Notes under the pieces: model-generated
What the model was told of the DNA's origin: nothing
Databases searched by the model: none
The model's input: only the letters and a program-made list of their open reading frames with translations
Program-made: the position numbers and the translations under genes
Assembly (NCBI GenBank): GCA_963969595.1
Contig: OZ018417.1
Span: forward strand, 12,092,501-12,156,500
Source of the DNA: Neckera pumila
Taxonomy: Eukaryota; Streptophyta; Bryopsida; Hypnales; Neckeraceae
Direction: 5' to 3'
DNA length: 64,000 bases
Part shown: one piece after another, positions 32,700 through 44,929 of the stretch
Position numbering within the stretch: position 1 is the first letter of the stretch
Layout: the number at the start of each line of letters is the position of its first letter

Positions 32700-34489
32700 C
32701 GATGGTTGAGAACCACGGGACATACCCGATACAGCACCCCGGACCCCGGTATAACACTTCGTTCCCAACACGTCCGTGGAACCCGCGGAGCGGACGGCGG
32801 CCTGGGGTCACCGGCCACCCGAACAGCCGCAAATTGGCAGTGGCGCCCCTACTCTCTCGCCGTCACTGGATCCCTGCCATGGCCAGACCCAATTGCCCCA
32901 AATTCGCAATGCCGCTACGGCTACTGCTCTCCGAAAACACGCACTCCTGTAGAAACCGCAAACACTCCTGCACTGCACTGTAGAAACCGCAAGCATCAAG
33001 GAATGACGGAGAGCATGTAATAACTTACAGTAGTCGAATTGCCTGCTTTTGGATGAGAAGAAGGCTCATCATCACCCCCGGTGGAACAGTAATTTGGTGC
33101 AAATCCACTCGCACGAAAAGCCAGCCAGAAGAAGCACGCTCTCGGCAACGACAAACGCAGCCATAGCCATAGCCAATTGCAGTAAGGTTAGAATAATTTT
33201 GCAACTCGCCCTGCCTTTTCCTTTCCCAAATTCCCAGGATCATAGGCAATATAGGCCATAGACCATAGTCTTCCTGCCAGCCAGGAGAGGACGGGAGGTA
33301 GGGACGGGGTTTACTTACCTTTGCGTTCAGTTCCGGTCCTAGGACGGACAACAGCCAGGGCTCTAGGTCTTTTATCTGTCAGAAGGGTGTCAGGTTGGAC
33401 TCTGCAAGGCTGCCACTGCCATTAATGCTTGTCTGGACAAGAAGAGCGGTTCATGTGTGCGAGGAAAGGGAGGTGTGGTTTCTGGAGAGGAAAGACGGGA
33501 GAGACGGAGAGTTCCCTGCAGCCCTGCTTGCTACGTGATTTGGGGAGTGAGCGAATGAGTCGTGAGTGAGTGAGTAAGTTTTTGCTGTTTTTGTTGTTGG
33601 GTTTGTTCAGGGTTTGTGATTTTTTGTGTGGAGGGAGTCTGTGGTTAGTGAAACTTAGGAGAATGTTGTGAAGCGAGTGTGTATGATTGAGCGGGGGATC
33701 TGTCAGAGTGAAGGTGTGTAGTGTGTGATTACATTGCTTGTTGTGTGGCCGGCCTCGCGAGAACGGTGGAAGAAGCAGCAGCAGCTGCTGCTGGTGGTTG
33801 ATGCAGGAACCATATTGATTTGTGAGGCGGTTGGGTTTGGTTCGGTTCCCTTTCGTTCCGGTTCGGTTCAGATGCTTTTGCTAAATTTAGAACTCTGCGA
33901 TTTGGCAGGAATTAGGAGCTTCGGGAAATGGCTGAAATGAAAGTTGGATGATTAGTTGTAGTTACGATTTTGGTGCTTTGTGTGTTGGCCTATGGTAGCC
34001 GCATTGAGCCTTGAAATCGCTCTTGTGTTTCGAGGAGGGCGAAGATAGTGTTGGAGACGAGGCTGTCGAAGAAATTATGTATATGTTTCGACAGGACAGA
34101 TGCAATACTCTGTTTAATGAAAAAAATCAGTTAGTGGAGAGTGATCGACACATTGTGTCGAAGCCTCAAGTGTTTGTTGGTGGCGAGAGTCCTCGTGATA
34201 AGGAAAATTAGATTTTGATACAGCGATCGGGGTTCTTCGTTAGCGCAGTGTCGACAAGTTTTGGCCTGTTTTTGGACAGGTACATTTCAGAACACATTGT
34301 TCGGCGACTTTAGTTGCCATCATACTGATTTGAGAGAATAAGGGTTTATCCAGAGCTGAGATTTTGATGATACATTAGTGGCGCGAGGGTTGGTGTTTCT
34401 GGCACGAGGAGAGTTGTGTCGAAGTGAAGCGAGCGGTTCCGAGTGTCCTCGTAGGTGTGAGCGACTGAGCCCTCCGACCAAGCAACAGA
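32700..34489 (+). promoter_or_regulatory. Promoter and long 5' leader region of the glycosyltransferase gene
   Basis: This stretch is clearly GC-richer than the flanking repeats and has no transposon ends. It probably holds the promoter and a long transcribed leader, but I cannot place a TATA box or start site. Short upstream frames exist (for example 34011-34211, 66 codons), so leader uORFs are possible. Purine-rich GAGTGAGTGAGTAAG runs lie at about 33560-33580. Several short frames on both strands at 32.7-33.35 kb look like GC-bias artefacts. Confidence 0.4.
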
Positions 34490-37400
34490 ATGCCCAGGCC
34501 TAGGCGTTTAGGGTCGTCCTCTTCACTAAATCGATCGTTATCAAGACTGTCTTCATCGACGTCTTTCTCTACGCGGCAATCAAATTCGAGAATCTATAAA
34601 TATCTCATTGCTGGGGGTTTACTCTTGTTTGCGACCGTTGGTTGCTTGCAAGTCCATCTCCTCAGGGCCCCACAAGGTTCCAAGCTCAGCCCTCTTGAGA
34701 ATGGAAAATCAGGTACTTATGTTCACTTACTTGAAACTTCCAACGTTGGTAGGTCAAAGTTTTTTATATGCTCCGGTTCCGTTGACTTTAGGACGAAACA
34801 TTCCGTTTTCTTCTCCTTAGTAGAATGTCTTTCTTAGCTACCGCGCTTCAAAATGTCATTTGCATTTTCGCGCCATAGCCAAGTTCTGGCCGTCGTCTTT
34901 TATGAGTTGGTTCTGATCATGCCATTGGTTTTAATTTTGTGTTTTTAAAATAGAAGAGGGCGTCGGAGCTGATCAGGCTTGGTGGAAGGATAACTCCGGG
35001 GTAGGGAATACTGGTGACCTGGATCCGGCCACAGGGAAACGAAGAGTGGTTGAGAAGGGCAAGCTCGGAAGAAAAATGGGTGCAGTGCAAGGCATTGGAG
35101 ATGGCGAAGAGGGAGAGAGTAACGATGATGACATGGACGCCGGAGAAGAAATGGGAGATGATGGAGATGAAGACGAAGATGCCGATCAGGACCGCTTTGA
35201 TATTGATGTAGATGATAGAGTGCTTGAAGAGGAGGGTGAAGACCTCGAGGACGTGAATCTGGGATTTCTTGCAGAAATGTCGAATGAGGATTCTGCTGAC
35301 AGTGTCATGGATGAGACTGATTCTCTTAGAAAACCTGGACAGATGATTGTAGATACTTTAGGTTCAGTAGTGACACATGGACAGGGAGGTGAGAAAGTTG
35401 CTTCCGTCAGGTCGACAGATAGTATTGTAAATAATGATAAAGGTGTTTCTGCTGATCATGATAGAGAGAAGGCAGGAAGGCATAAATCCAACCAGGAGAG
35501 TAGAGTGGGAAAGGTGAGTGCCATTCCCGAATGGGTCCTTGATTCCAAATTGGGTAAGCGGCGGAATGGCAAAGCTGATACACTTGAGGAAGGTCTCCAG
35601 AAAGACCCTGTGAAAGACGTGGAAAAGAGGAAGGGGTCATTCTTCTGGGATCATGCTCTGGGCGTTAGAAAGAAGCCTTCGGAGGATGTCGAGTCTTTGG
35701 ACGCAGGAGAAACTAAGGATTTGGTCGGTGGGAATATGGATATCAAGCGTGTTGGTGCAGGGGACGAGGGTGCAGCAAAGGTAGCTGTACTGCAATTGAG
35801 AGGCTTTAAAGAGGTTGTTAAGAACTGGAAGGAGCGGTTTAACAGCGATGACGAGTGGATCGATGATACTGTTCAGCTACGTCTTGAAGGTGTGCGTGAG
35901 ATTGAAGATGCTTTGTTACTGAACGGGGATGGTGCACCAGACAAGCCGAATGTCTCAAAGAAGAAAAAGGGGAGAGGTGCATTTGATCCTATGAATCCTG
36001 TTAATAACCCAATGTTACAAGATCCTGACACTTCTCCTGGAACTTGGATGACGAAGAGTGACAAAGAGATGTTGCGGGCTATCAGAGGAGATCACTTTAG
36101 CGGTAGAGGCCAGCTACCGAAGGTGCTCGTAGGAGTTAAAACTCCTGCTGTTGTCACCGAAGCAGATTCCGAATCGGGACGGCAACCCTCAGCTGTCAAG
36201 GCCAACTCGAAGTGGGCGGACGGAGAGAACACTAAGGCTCTTCCAGCTGAAATTGGTGGTCTGCATGGTTCTGAGAAGATAAATCGTGTTGTTGAGGATG
36301 CCGACGAGAGACGGGGAACGAGAGCTGAGGCGTCTCGTTTTAACGCTGCTGGTTCAGTACTTGGTAGTCCAAAGGCAGAAGGAATAGCCTTGGAATTGAC
36401 TTCACAGAGCAAAGGAGAACAAAAACAGTGGGGCTATTATCCAGGAATAGAGTCTTCTCTCTCCTTTTCGAATTTTGTGACAGCCTTTTTGGGGCAAGAG
36501 AGCTGTTCACTAAATTTTTTCTTGGTTTGGACTACCCCTGCATGGGGCTTCACAGCTAGACACCAGCGGGTGTTGGAAAGCCTTCTTCGCTTTCACCCCA
36601 GCGCTTGCGTGGTTGTCTTCTCAGAGATTTTCGAGTTTGACTACTTCAAGAGCTTTACGGAAGACGGGTACGTTAATTAGCAAAACGAACTGTATATTGC
36701 CTTCGCCTCTTGTACAGTATTTGGATTTCTTTGATTATTTGGGGTTTAGCAGTATTAACAGCATCTTTTGTTCCTATTCGATATACTCACTGGGGAATGT
36801 TCCTCAGGTACAAGGTGGCTGTGGTGCGGCCAAATCTGCAGGAGCTTTTGGCAGACACCCCATCTGATGTTTTTGTTGCTGTCTTACCAAAGTGGAAGGA
36901 GAAGCCTTTGTTTCACTTGCATTATACTGAGCTCTTGAGATTGGCTGCTCTCTACAAGTGAGTTCTTAAGGATCTTGTGGTTTAAGTTCATAAGTCGAGT
37001 GGAGCAGTGACTTTTTCTGTCACACCCGTGAAACTGAAGGACTAAGAGCCTGGGCTGCTGATTTAAAAAAAAAATTATCTTTCCGTGTTGTGACGTCATC
37101 AATGAAACATTTCCGCAATATGGTATCGTCTGATTCTGATGAATGTGGACGATTGGGAACTTTGCAGGTTTGGAGGAATATATATGGACATGGACATGAT
37201 TCTTGTGAGACCCTTGGACAATCTACACAATACCGTGGGTTCAGAGATTACTGCCAGTGGACAGCAGCGACTCAACGGTGCAATTTTGATCTTTGACAAG
37301 TCCAGGTTAGGATTCCGTCTTTTCCTCTTTTTCTATGATGGCATTCTTTCCCTTGCTTGTGATGCATTACATCTAATTGGGATTACCAAGCTTCAGTCTA

Positions 37401-38107
37401 TCAGACCAAAATACGTAAGATTGCATAGAATCGGATTTCATTCGATAACTTTTCCTTCTATGATTTCATTTGCAGTAAGAAGATGTTTCTTCTTCTGACC
37501 GTGCAGGTTTCACCGAGTCTTTTGTAGTTTTCGGTTAAACAAGTTGTTTTCTTTGAACTGATTTCAAAATTTATTAAGTCATTTTTGTTCTGGCAGTCCA
37601 TTTTTGAAGAAGTGCTTGGAAGAATTCACTAGCACGTACGATGAGGCTTTAGTTCAATGGAATGGAGCAGATCTCGTGACAAGAGTTGCTAATTCCACGT
37701 TGGACGAAAAGGGTAGCACTTGGGCACAGTTCCCTGATCTTTTGAAGATGCAAGGGCCGTTTTCTTTCTTCCCACTGGATTCAAGAGAAATCTCAAAGTG
37801 AGTACAATCTCCTGTTCTGAATTTGATGAATTTTGTATAGGCGTTTTGACACTACTTGCTTCCTGTTGGCGCAACAGTGTATTTTATCTCATGAGATTTG
37901 CTTTTCTCCCTTGTGTCCAGATTCTTTGCAGCACCAAAGGATGACATTCACGAACGACAGCAAACGGAGCTGCTGACCAGAATAGCTAAGGAGGCTTACA
38001 CTATCCATCTATGGAACAGCCTTACTTCAAACGTGGTTCCCGAGGTCAATAGTCTTGTAGGAACCATTTTGAGTCGGTCTTGTCTACGATGCAAGGATCT
38101 TTTATGA
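34490..38107 (+). CDS. GT32-type Golgi glycosyltransferase (alpha-1,4-glycosyltransferase family, At4g19900-like)
   Basis: Six coding exons with GT-AG introns: 34490-34712, 34954-36667, 36808-36957, 37168-37305, 37597-37797, 37921-38107; total 2613 nt, 870 aa plus stop, with all phases consistent. The start is supported by an in-frame TGA 24 nt upstream. The protein is a predicted type II Golgi membrane protein: basic Ser-rich cytosolic tail, one membrane segment at about residues 37-58 (YLIAGGLLLFATVGCLQ), a very acidic stem (about 124-176), a conserved pre-catalytic segment (WKERFNSDDEW near 362, NPVNNPMLQDPD near 421), then the catalytic part from WGYYPGIE (567). The sugar-nucleotide DxD motif is D-M-D at 703-705 in FGGIYMDMDMI, followed by NGAI, WNGADLVTRVA and a C-terminal HLWNS...CLRC segment. 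These match the DXD-containing sugar-binding and Gb3-synthase-like domains of GT32. It is longer than the Arabidopsis relative (about 640 aa as I recall), mainly in the stem. Donor and acceptor substrates are unknown. Confidence 0.92.
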
Positions 38108-38438
38108 TAGTTTTTGTCTTGGTTACTTTTCGACCCGGCAGCCTCTTTTACGATGGAAAGATGTGTGTAACATATGCAGTACTAGACTATTAGTAATATC
38201 ACATCTTTGTCATGCCGGTGAACCCAATCATCCAGCTGTTCTATGTACAGCTTGTAGCAAATTTGGAATGCTCACTGGTGAATTGTGCTGATCTGAGGTT
38301 GAGCAGAGTTGTTTAGATGAGTTGTTCTGCTAGAGCAGGCTCCATAGTTCGATGCATTGAAAACCGTTTAATCCAGTTTTGATGCTAGAACTGTCAGTTG
38401 TACACATATGTTGTCAGCAAAATTATCAGCAACCCGGA

Positions 38439-38444
38439 AATAAA
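38439..38444 (+). promoter_or_regulatory. Candidate poly(A) signal
   Basis: AATAAA lies about 330 nt downstream of the stop codon of the glycosyltransferase gene, in sequence still free of repeats. Plant poly(A) signals are loose, so this is only the best-looking hexamer. Confidence 0.4.
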
Positions 38445-38604
38445 CATGAGATTAGACTGTGCTTCCTCTGCTGTTGATGAAGTATCAGCATGTTGATCTG
38501 GATGAGGTTAATTTTCGTGCATCATCGATTCCTAAATAGGTGAAACGTTTTACTTGAATTGAGGAGGTGTAAATGTGCGAACTTAGGGTTGCATTTACAG
38601 TAGT

Positions 38605-38872
38605 AAGGTAACTGACCTTAAATTGCACAGTTAAGCAATTCAGCATGATTCAGCATGGTTTTCACTATTATATTGAAAAAAAATTGTGGGGTCCCATTGG
38701 TAGTCAAAAGGGGATTCTAGATTCTCCTAGAATGTATTTTTTGGACATTGTGAATAAACTGTGAAATTTCGAAGTGTTGAGAGTAGGTGTACCCAAAAGT
38801 GATCATAGAGTCATATGAATAGTGGGAGTACATTTTAGGCAAGAATATCCACTTTGTGATTTTAGGAAGCTT
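38605..38872. mobile_element. GGTAACT-ended MITE family, copy 1
   Basis: It shares with 52518-52803 (reverse) and 62655-62957 (same orientation): AGTTAAGCAATTCAGCATGA, GTGGGGTCCCATTGGTAGTC, TTTTAGGCAAGAATAT. The left end is AAGGTAACTGACCTTAAATT; the right end is eroded here. It lies just downstream of the glycosyltransferase gene's 3' region. Confidence 0.55.
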
Positions 38873-39704
38873 GTGAAAAGTAGAAAATAATCCAAACCGT
38901 TAGCTTTATTTTAGGCTACATCAACAATGCACATCTAGTTTTTTACAAATTTCAATTAGGAAAAAATTATTGAACAATCGGAATTGGAAGAGTCTAGAGG
39001 TTGGCCGTGGGTCTAGAGTACTTTTTGCCTCCCAAAATTTATATTAATTTCAGTTCAAGCGATAAAATTACCAATTTTTTGGCAATCCTTGTCATTTCTA
39101 TCAATGTACCTCTGAAAAAGATTTGTTTTGTCTTCACTACTCCAAATAATGTTGAAATTCTTTATTCGGTTGGTTATGGGTGGCTCTACTTTACTTGGTC
39201 ATGGGAGCCTTGTCTTTCTAGGGTTAGAGATTGTACTTAAAATAAATGAGAAAGGTTTGCATATAATGTGGCATAATTTGGGGATCCATCCTTTACGAAA
39301 TGCTCAAAATCTGGCCCCCATTTATCTTGTAGCCATCATGTCCATTTAAACATGTATTAAGATAGACTTTTGTTTGCTTTGGTTTTGTGCCGTAAGGTGG
39401 GATCTCTTGAATCTTCAAGCCGACGGGTGTGTGCTTTGTGGCGATAAGCCCTTGGAGAGTGTGTGTGCATAAAGCAAGTTTGGTTGTGTTTTGATCAATG
39501 AGGCAAGAGATATTGAATTTCAAAATTCTTTTTGCACTAGAAATTTAAAAAATTGAATGGAAATTAGAAAATTGGTTGTAGAGAGTCATTGGACATATAG
39601 ACTGATGAGCTATAGAACACTTCAATCGCCATGACATCACTTTAATACTTTTACTTTTATTTTTTGGGGGATTTGTTACCAAAATTAAGTTGCGAGATTT
39701 ATAC
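38873..39704. other. Gene-free stretch
   Basis: AT-rich. 39380-39540 vaguely recalls the GC-rich block of the 26.4-27.7 kb repeat (GATCTC, GTGTGC, GAATTTCAAA) but the match is weak. No gene is recognised. Confidence 0.4.
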
Positions 39705-39708
39705 TTAA

Positions 39709-40638
39709 CCCCTAAAGTTTCATGACTATGTAATCACCAAAAACGCTCCAAAACTGCCGTTTCTAATACAACTACCAAATTTTTGGAAAAAAACAATTTT
39801 TGACACATGTAACCATCGGATCTTGTAGTATGATATTTTGAAAACATGTGGTAAAAATTTCAAAAAATTCTTCCGTGTGGATCATAAGATATAAGCATTC
39901 AAAGGCTGGAAAACCATTTTTTCAATCATGCGAAAAGCCGGGGGGCTGCACTTTGCAAGCTCACTTTTCAATGAAAAAATGCCGATAAAGGTGGTGCTTC
40001 TTTGAATTCAGTTTTCCAAACAAGTTGTCTATATGCTTGAAAAATTTCACATCATTTGAAATTGTACAACATATAGGAAAAAAATAGTAAGTAGAAAGAA
40101 GTAAAAAATAGTAAAATGATTCAAAATACTAAATTGTTAAAAATTTAATTATGGAATTTAAAAATGCCAATCCCAACGGTTGTAATGTTGTAATAATCAA
40201 TCCACATCCTAGGATTTTTTTTTATTTCAAAAATATTGAAAATTGAGTTAAATAAACGACTTTAAAGTTTTTTTTAGAGTAGACAATTTATAACTGCTCG
40301 CAAATTAAAACCCCTCATAACTTTTGACTCATTGATTGAAATGGAATAATAAAAGCTTTTTAAGCATATATAAATGTAGAGAACCAATTTCAAAAAAAAA
40401 ACTCCGGAAAAAATAATTTTTTTTTATCTACCCAAACTGCCCAGTTACGAAAAAAGTAACATATTAGGTCACAACTTTTGACTTGTATTTTGAAATGTCA
40501 TGAAACTTGGTACACAAGAAGATATTCCTTGTCCCCACTTTCTATTAAAATTTCAGCCTCAAATATGGATATCTCTAGTCACACGTACCTGCCCAAAATT
40601 TCTATACAACCAAAAAATGCATGTTGGTCCTTTAGGGG
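39709..40638. mobile_element. TTAA-flanked element, subfamily A, 930 bp, complete
   Basis: TTAA lies at 39705-39708 and 40639-40642. The ends are CCCCTAAAGTTTCATGAC and CATGTTGGTCCTTTAGGGG. It is nearly identical by eye to 11070-11997 over its whole length, including the CACTTTGCAAGCTCAC and GAAACTTGGTAC blocks. It has no coding capacity for a transposase. Confidence 0.8.
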
Positions 40639-40642
40639 TTAA

Positions 40643-41192
40643 TGCATATTCTGCTCTTATTTGTTTATGAGTAGAAGAGAAATAAGCATGATGAGATTTG
40701 ACAAATACAAGGGAGGTATTTGCTTTCACAAACCAGTATATAATTTTTTAATAAAAAAGGATTATTTTATGATTCCCAGTCTTTCATCCATGATGGAATC
40801 ATAATAGGATTTTGAAAGATTTGGTATATTTTATGACTATTGAGCTTATATTTTCAATAAACCACCATTTTTCAGACGTTACCATTCTATCATGAACTTG
40901 AGCTCTTATGACATTTAACAAAAAATAATTGGTATGACATTTATAATTGCCACAAAGTGATGGCCAATCCCTTCTTTAATCTCCTCTTACATCCAAATTA
41001 TAATTTTTAAAATAGAGTAAATGATCTGTAGCTCTAATGTTTAATATCATGTGTGATATTAATTCTTACACTATGAATGTTTTTTTAATTTGTGTGGCAT
41101 TCAAAATTGTATGCCAAACAAATTTTAAGAGTGATTTTTCTAAAACATGCTTAGAACAACCATGAATCTAATTTTGTTTATTCATAGAGAAT
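40643..41192. other. Gene-free AT-rich stretch between two TTAA elements
   Basis: Nothing is recognised. Confidence 0.45.
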
Positions 41193-41196
41193 TTAA

Positions 41197-42045
41197 TCCC
41201 TAAAGGACTTGGTCCATTGTGAAATGGTCAAACTTCCTCTATGAGCCTTCAAAATTGTATTCAAACAAAAAAATTTATATTTTTATTACTTGAAACTTTG
41301 AATTATATATCATTGTGAAAAATGATAATCTGTTTCATGAAAAATTATAATTGTTATCATTTTGTTGCAAAAATTGAACTTAAACGAGTAAAAATAGCAA
41401 AAACATCCAAATCATTTGAAATTTTTTTAGGAGATACAAGTAGAAACAAAGATTAGTGTGAAAATTTTTCAATTGGTTATTTTATTTTCTTCACCCAAAG
41501 CAACTATAGTAAAGAACTTGAAGTCAAATTCGACTATCAAACCAAATTTTTCCTTTTATTTAATAGGTGTATAAAATTTTGATAATCCAATGGAGAAATA
41601 CATTTCCTATTAGTATTGTTTTTTTCAATAGATGTTTATGAAAAAATCAAGTTATTGTGAATTTTCAAAGCTAAAGGTGGAAATAAAAATATATCAATTA
41701 TAATGTATATTAGAATAATCTGTAAGTTTTACCATAAATGAAAGGAATAAAGAGAAACATAAATTCATAGTTTAAATATAAAATAAGTTTTAAGAAAAGA
41801 AAATATGAATGGAAAACACACCGTATTGTGTTATTTGGATTCTAACACATGCAGCTTTCAATTACAATAACTCTTTCAATTTTTTACATTTTTCAAAATT
41901 TTGAAATGGAGTAGAAACAAAACTTGTCAAGCTTCATTTTCTTAGTTTAAATCAATATAATTAAACTAGTAATCCATAACTAGTAATTTTGAAAGTTACA
42001 ATCAAGGTTGACCAAGGCACATGTAGAAGCATAGACTTTTAGGAA
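41197..42045. mobile_element. TTAA-flanked element, subfamily D, 849 bp
   Basis: TTAA lies at 41193-41196 and 42046-42049. The ends are TCCCTAAAGGACTTGG and GACTTTTAGGAA. Internal blocks resemble 19915-21217 (TTCATTTTCTTAGTTT, GTGTTATTTGGATTC-type). It is non-coding. Confidence 0.5.
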
Positions 42046-42528
42046 TTAAACCTTAGCTTACCATAGTAGATCTAGGTCTAACTTGCATTCGCGTCATCTT
42101 TTTGCTTTCTAAGAATAAAGATTTTGCTATCCAATAAGATATATGCAAGTTTACTACAAATACATAGGTATTGCAAAATACATGGGTCCATTTTTGCCAA
42201 ACAAAACACAAGTATCTCTAGTTTTTCCATGATGGAATTATAATAATCTATAGTTTGCACAAAACATCTCATTATCTACCCATTCTAAGGACAGCAGGAT
42301 TTTAGCATGTAGGATAAGACATGAGAAAGTAGTATCAAAGTTTTGAAGCGGATTACCAAAAACATTCCAAGGAGGCAGGGGACCTCACATGTGCCTATCC
42401 CAAAAACAAGACAAATCATCAGTGTGATGTTAGGGAAGATGCAACAAGTGTCTTGAACCCCACATACGCTTGTTATTATTCCTTTCACAAGGAGCAAAAA
42501 AAAATCATACCAAACAAATTCAAGAATA

Positions 42529-42757
42529 CTAGGGGAGGCAACCCATTCCCAATCGACGATCCATTTTCAATCACTTCAGGAATTATAGACATATAAGAGG
42601 ACAATTTTTTTGGTGGAAAATTTTCTCGTGTGCAACAATAGTATTTGGACCCTTCCTAGAGTTTTCAGATATTTTGGTATCAAAACAAAGTTGCTATGAA
42701 TTAATGAGTTCCAGATTCTGTAATTCCTTAAGTGATCGAGAATGGGTTGCCTCCCTA
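42529..42757. mobile_element. GGCAACCCATTC-ended element without internal insertion, 229 bp
   Basis: The ends are CTAGGGGAGGCAACCCATTC and GAATGGGTTGCCTCCC. The middle reads GTGCAACAATAGTATTTGG exactly where the copy at 13041-13525 carries the TA-flanked element, so it serves as the unoccupied comparison site. Confidence 0.65.
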
Positions 42758-42896
42758 GCACATCGGCGGTTGTATCAATAAAGTTCAAGGCCTGTTAGAA
42801 AGACAATGTGTTGAACTGCATTTGTGTAGCAATAATATTTTTGAAATGTTTTCAAGTTCGACACATCTAGTATTGAAGTTACTGAATAAGTGGTAG

Positions 42897-43157
42897 CTGT
42901 ATACACAAAATAGTGAAATTAGATAGCCCCAGACTAATTTCTCGACAGTCCACACTATAGAAATATTCACTATTTTGTTCAAGGATGCATTCAGTTTACA
43001 GCCATGTGTATGGCATAGATTTGTGCACGAGTTCAAGGCTTGGTTCAAAGAGTGGCATGCACCTCTATGTGTAACAAGCATTGATCCATGAGGTAATTTA
43101 TCTCAGGTAAGGCAACCTAATTGACAAGGCAACCTAATTTCACTATTTTTGTGTAGA
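42897..43157. mobile_element. MITE with TACACAAAATAGTGAAATT ends, copy 1
   Basis: The left end ATACACAAAATAGTGAAATT and the right end AATTTCACTATTTTTGTGTA are inverted repeats. The inner CCAGACTAATTTCTCGACA matches, in reverse, the TGTTGAGAAATTAGTATGG of the copy at 57957. A duplicated GGCAACCTAATT lies near the right end. Confidence 0.6.
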
Positions 43158-43319
43158 TAAACTCGCCAATTATGGGTACAATTCTTAAGGTTGAAGACGT
43201 GGTCCTTGAGTACAAGAATAGCAGTGAAGACAATGTGTCAACCACAACACAGACAGAGCTTCTATCCAATTGTCGGCTCATCTTTGGCAGGAATCGAAAT
43301 CGGCAACTTACAACACATG

Positions 43320-43545
43320 CACTACAAGAGAATGGAGACTGTGTTTTAAGTGAGTTTTTAAGTATAGTCCTAGACATAAGATTCTAAGTATTGACCTTTA
43401 AGGCAATTTTCAGCAAAATTTTACTAGAAATACATATGTTTCTAGTCAAATTTTGCTGAAAATTGCCTTAAAGGTCATTACTTAAAACCTTATGTCTAGA
43501 ACTATGCTTAAAGACTCACTTAAAATACCTCATTCTCTTGTAGTG
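43320..43545. mobile_element. CACTA-type foldback element, 226 bp, nearly all inverted repeat
   Basis: CACTACAAGAGAATG opens the element and CATTCTCTTGTAGTG closes it, with ATG duplicated exactly at 43317-43319 and 43546-43548 (3-bp duplication, CACTA signature). The arms extend over roughly 105 bp each with few mismatches, and the loop around 43433-43440 is only a few bases (TACATATG). The transcript would form a long hairpin. It contains no gene. Confidence 0.8.
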
Positions 43546-43974
43546 ATGGCATACTAGTCAATTGAGAAGTAAGAAGAACTCCATATTAATCAGTTGAGTA
43601 AAGAATGAAATTCTTTACTGGACATACAGTACCTGAAATATTGTTTTCAGAAATAATTACAATTATCAAAAGCAAATTGCAATAAACATCATCTAAGTTA
43701 AAGCTTATTGGTTCAGAACTAATCGGACCTCCCCACATTTGCCAACATCCAAGTGGCTAGAGTGGTCACACAAAGTGCAAGGGCAAGTGATTGTTGGCAA
43801 GCGATGCGCCAAATGCAAGGAATGAAAGGAAGTTCCTAAGAGCATCTGCACTCCAACACACTAAATGTTCTGCACCATTGATCTTCTAAGATCTTCTACA
43901 ATTAATGGTGCAGAACGTTGGAAGTGTTGCTTCAGCGTGTTGTAGTGGAGCTCCTCTTCAAAAAAGCCTTGTTC

Positions 43975-44372
43975 ACCCGTGTTCAAATGTAGCACTGACC
44001 CAAAACCGTCATCGTCACGCTGTGTACATCTCTAAAATCAATATGTATCTCAAGTAGAACCTCCCAAAGTCGATCCTCTATAAGCAAATAAACCTCCCTA
44101 AAAGATCTTGTCAGAGCGGTCCCAAACTTGTCCACATAACAAAGGTTATGACTAAAATGACCCTCCATAAGCAAATAAACCTCCATAAAAGATCTTGTCA
44201 GATCGGTCCGGGGCCAATCGACATAGGAAGGTTCTATTGTATGTGGAAGAAAAGATTCTAGAGCATCTACCAAAAAAGGTTGACCCTGCATAACTTTGCA
44301 TACGATTTCAGCCAAATGTCGCATTCTTTGGTGCATTGGAAACCTCCTTTCAGTTGTCAACAAGATAATATA
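43975..44372. repeat. Dispersed repeat related to the arms at 14507-15539
   Basis: It shares CACTGACC...AAACCG, TATGTGGAAGAAA, ATTCTTTGGTGCATTGGAA and CCTCCTTTCA with 15355-15539. It also contains an internal duplication of AAGCAAATAAACCTCC...AAAAGATCTTGTCAGA (44081-44115 and 44170-44202). Confidence 0.5.
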
Positions 44373-44384
44373 CAAATTTGACCA

Positions 44385-44657
44385 AGCTAATGATAATAAC
44401 TATACTAAGTAGTGAAATTTGGTTGCCTTAACAATTAGGTTGTCTTTTGTCAAAGAAGCCACCTCATGACTCACTGCTTGTCATGATGAAGGCACATGCC
44501 ATTTTCTAAACCCGAGCCATGAATCACTGCACCAACCCATGCAATACACATGGTTCCTACATTGTTGCATCCTTCTACAATAACTCAACATAGTTATATA
44601 GTGTAGAATGTCGAGAAATTAGTGAAGGTCAATCTAATTTCACTATTTAGTGAAGTT
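44385..44657. mobile_element. MITE with AGTAGTGAAATTTGGTTGCC end, copy 2
   Basis: The interior is highly similar to 57957-58189 (CTTAACAATTAG, AAACCCGAGCCATGAA, GTCGAGAAATTAGT). The ends are diverged: ACTAAGTAGTGAAATTTGG at left, CTAATTTCACTATTTAGT at right. Confidence 0.55.
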
Positions 44658-44929
44658 ACAATAGCAAATGTGGGCGGTCTGGGGGGAACCCATTTTAATG
44701 CACTCAACACTCTATGTTGACTACCTTCGGAAGACACAACTTCTAAATCACTGCACTAAGGTGTGTTTAAATCTTACTAAGTGGAGATTGTTGCATCATA
44801 TGTAGAGAGAGAAGTAACTCCAGCCTATTCAAGGGCCTATAGTATTTGGATTCTATGAAGTACTTCACACAAGTTCTCAAGTGATGCAAAAACTACACAC
44901 CTATATTAAGAGGGAGGCTTTGCATTAGT

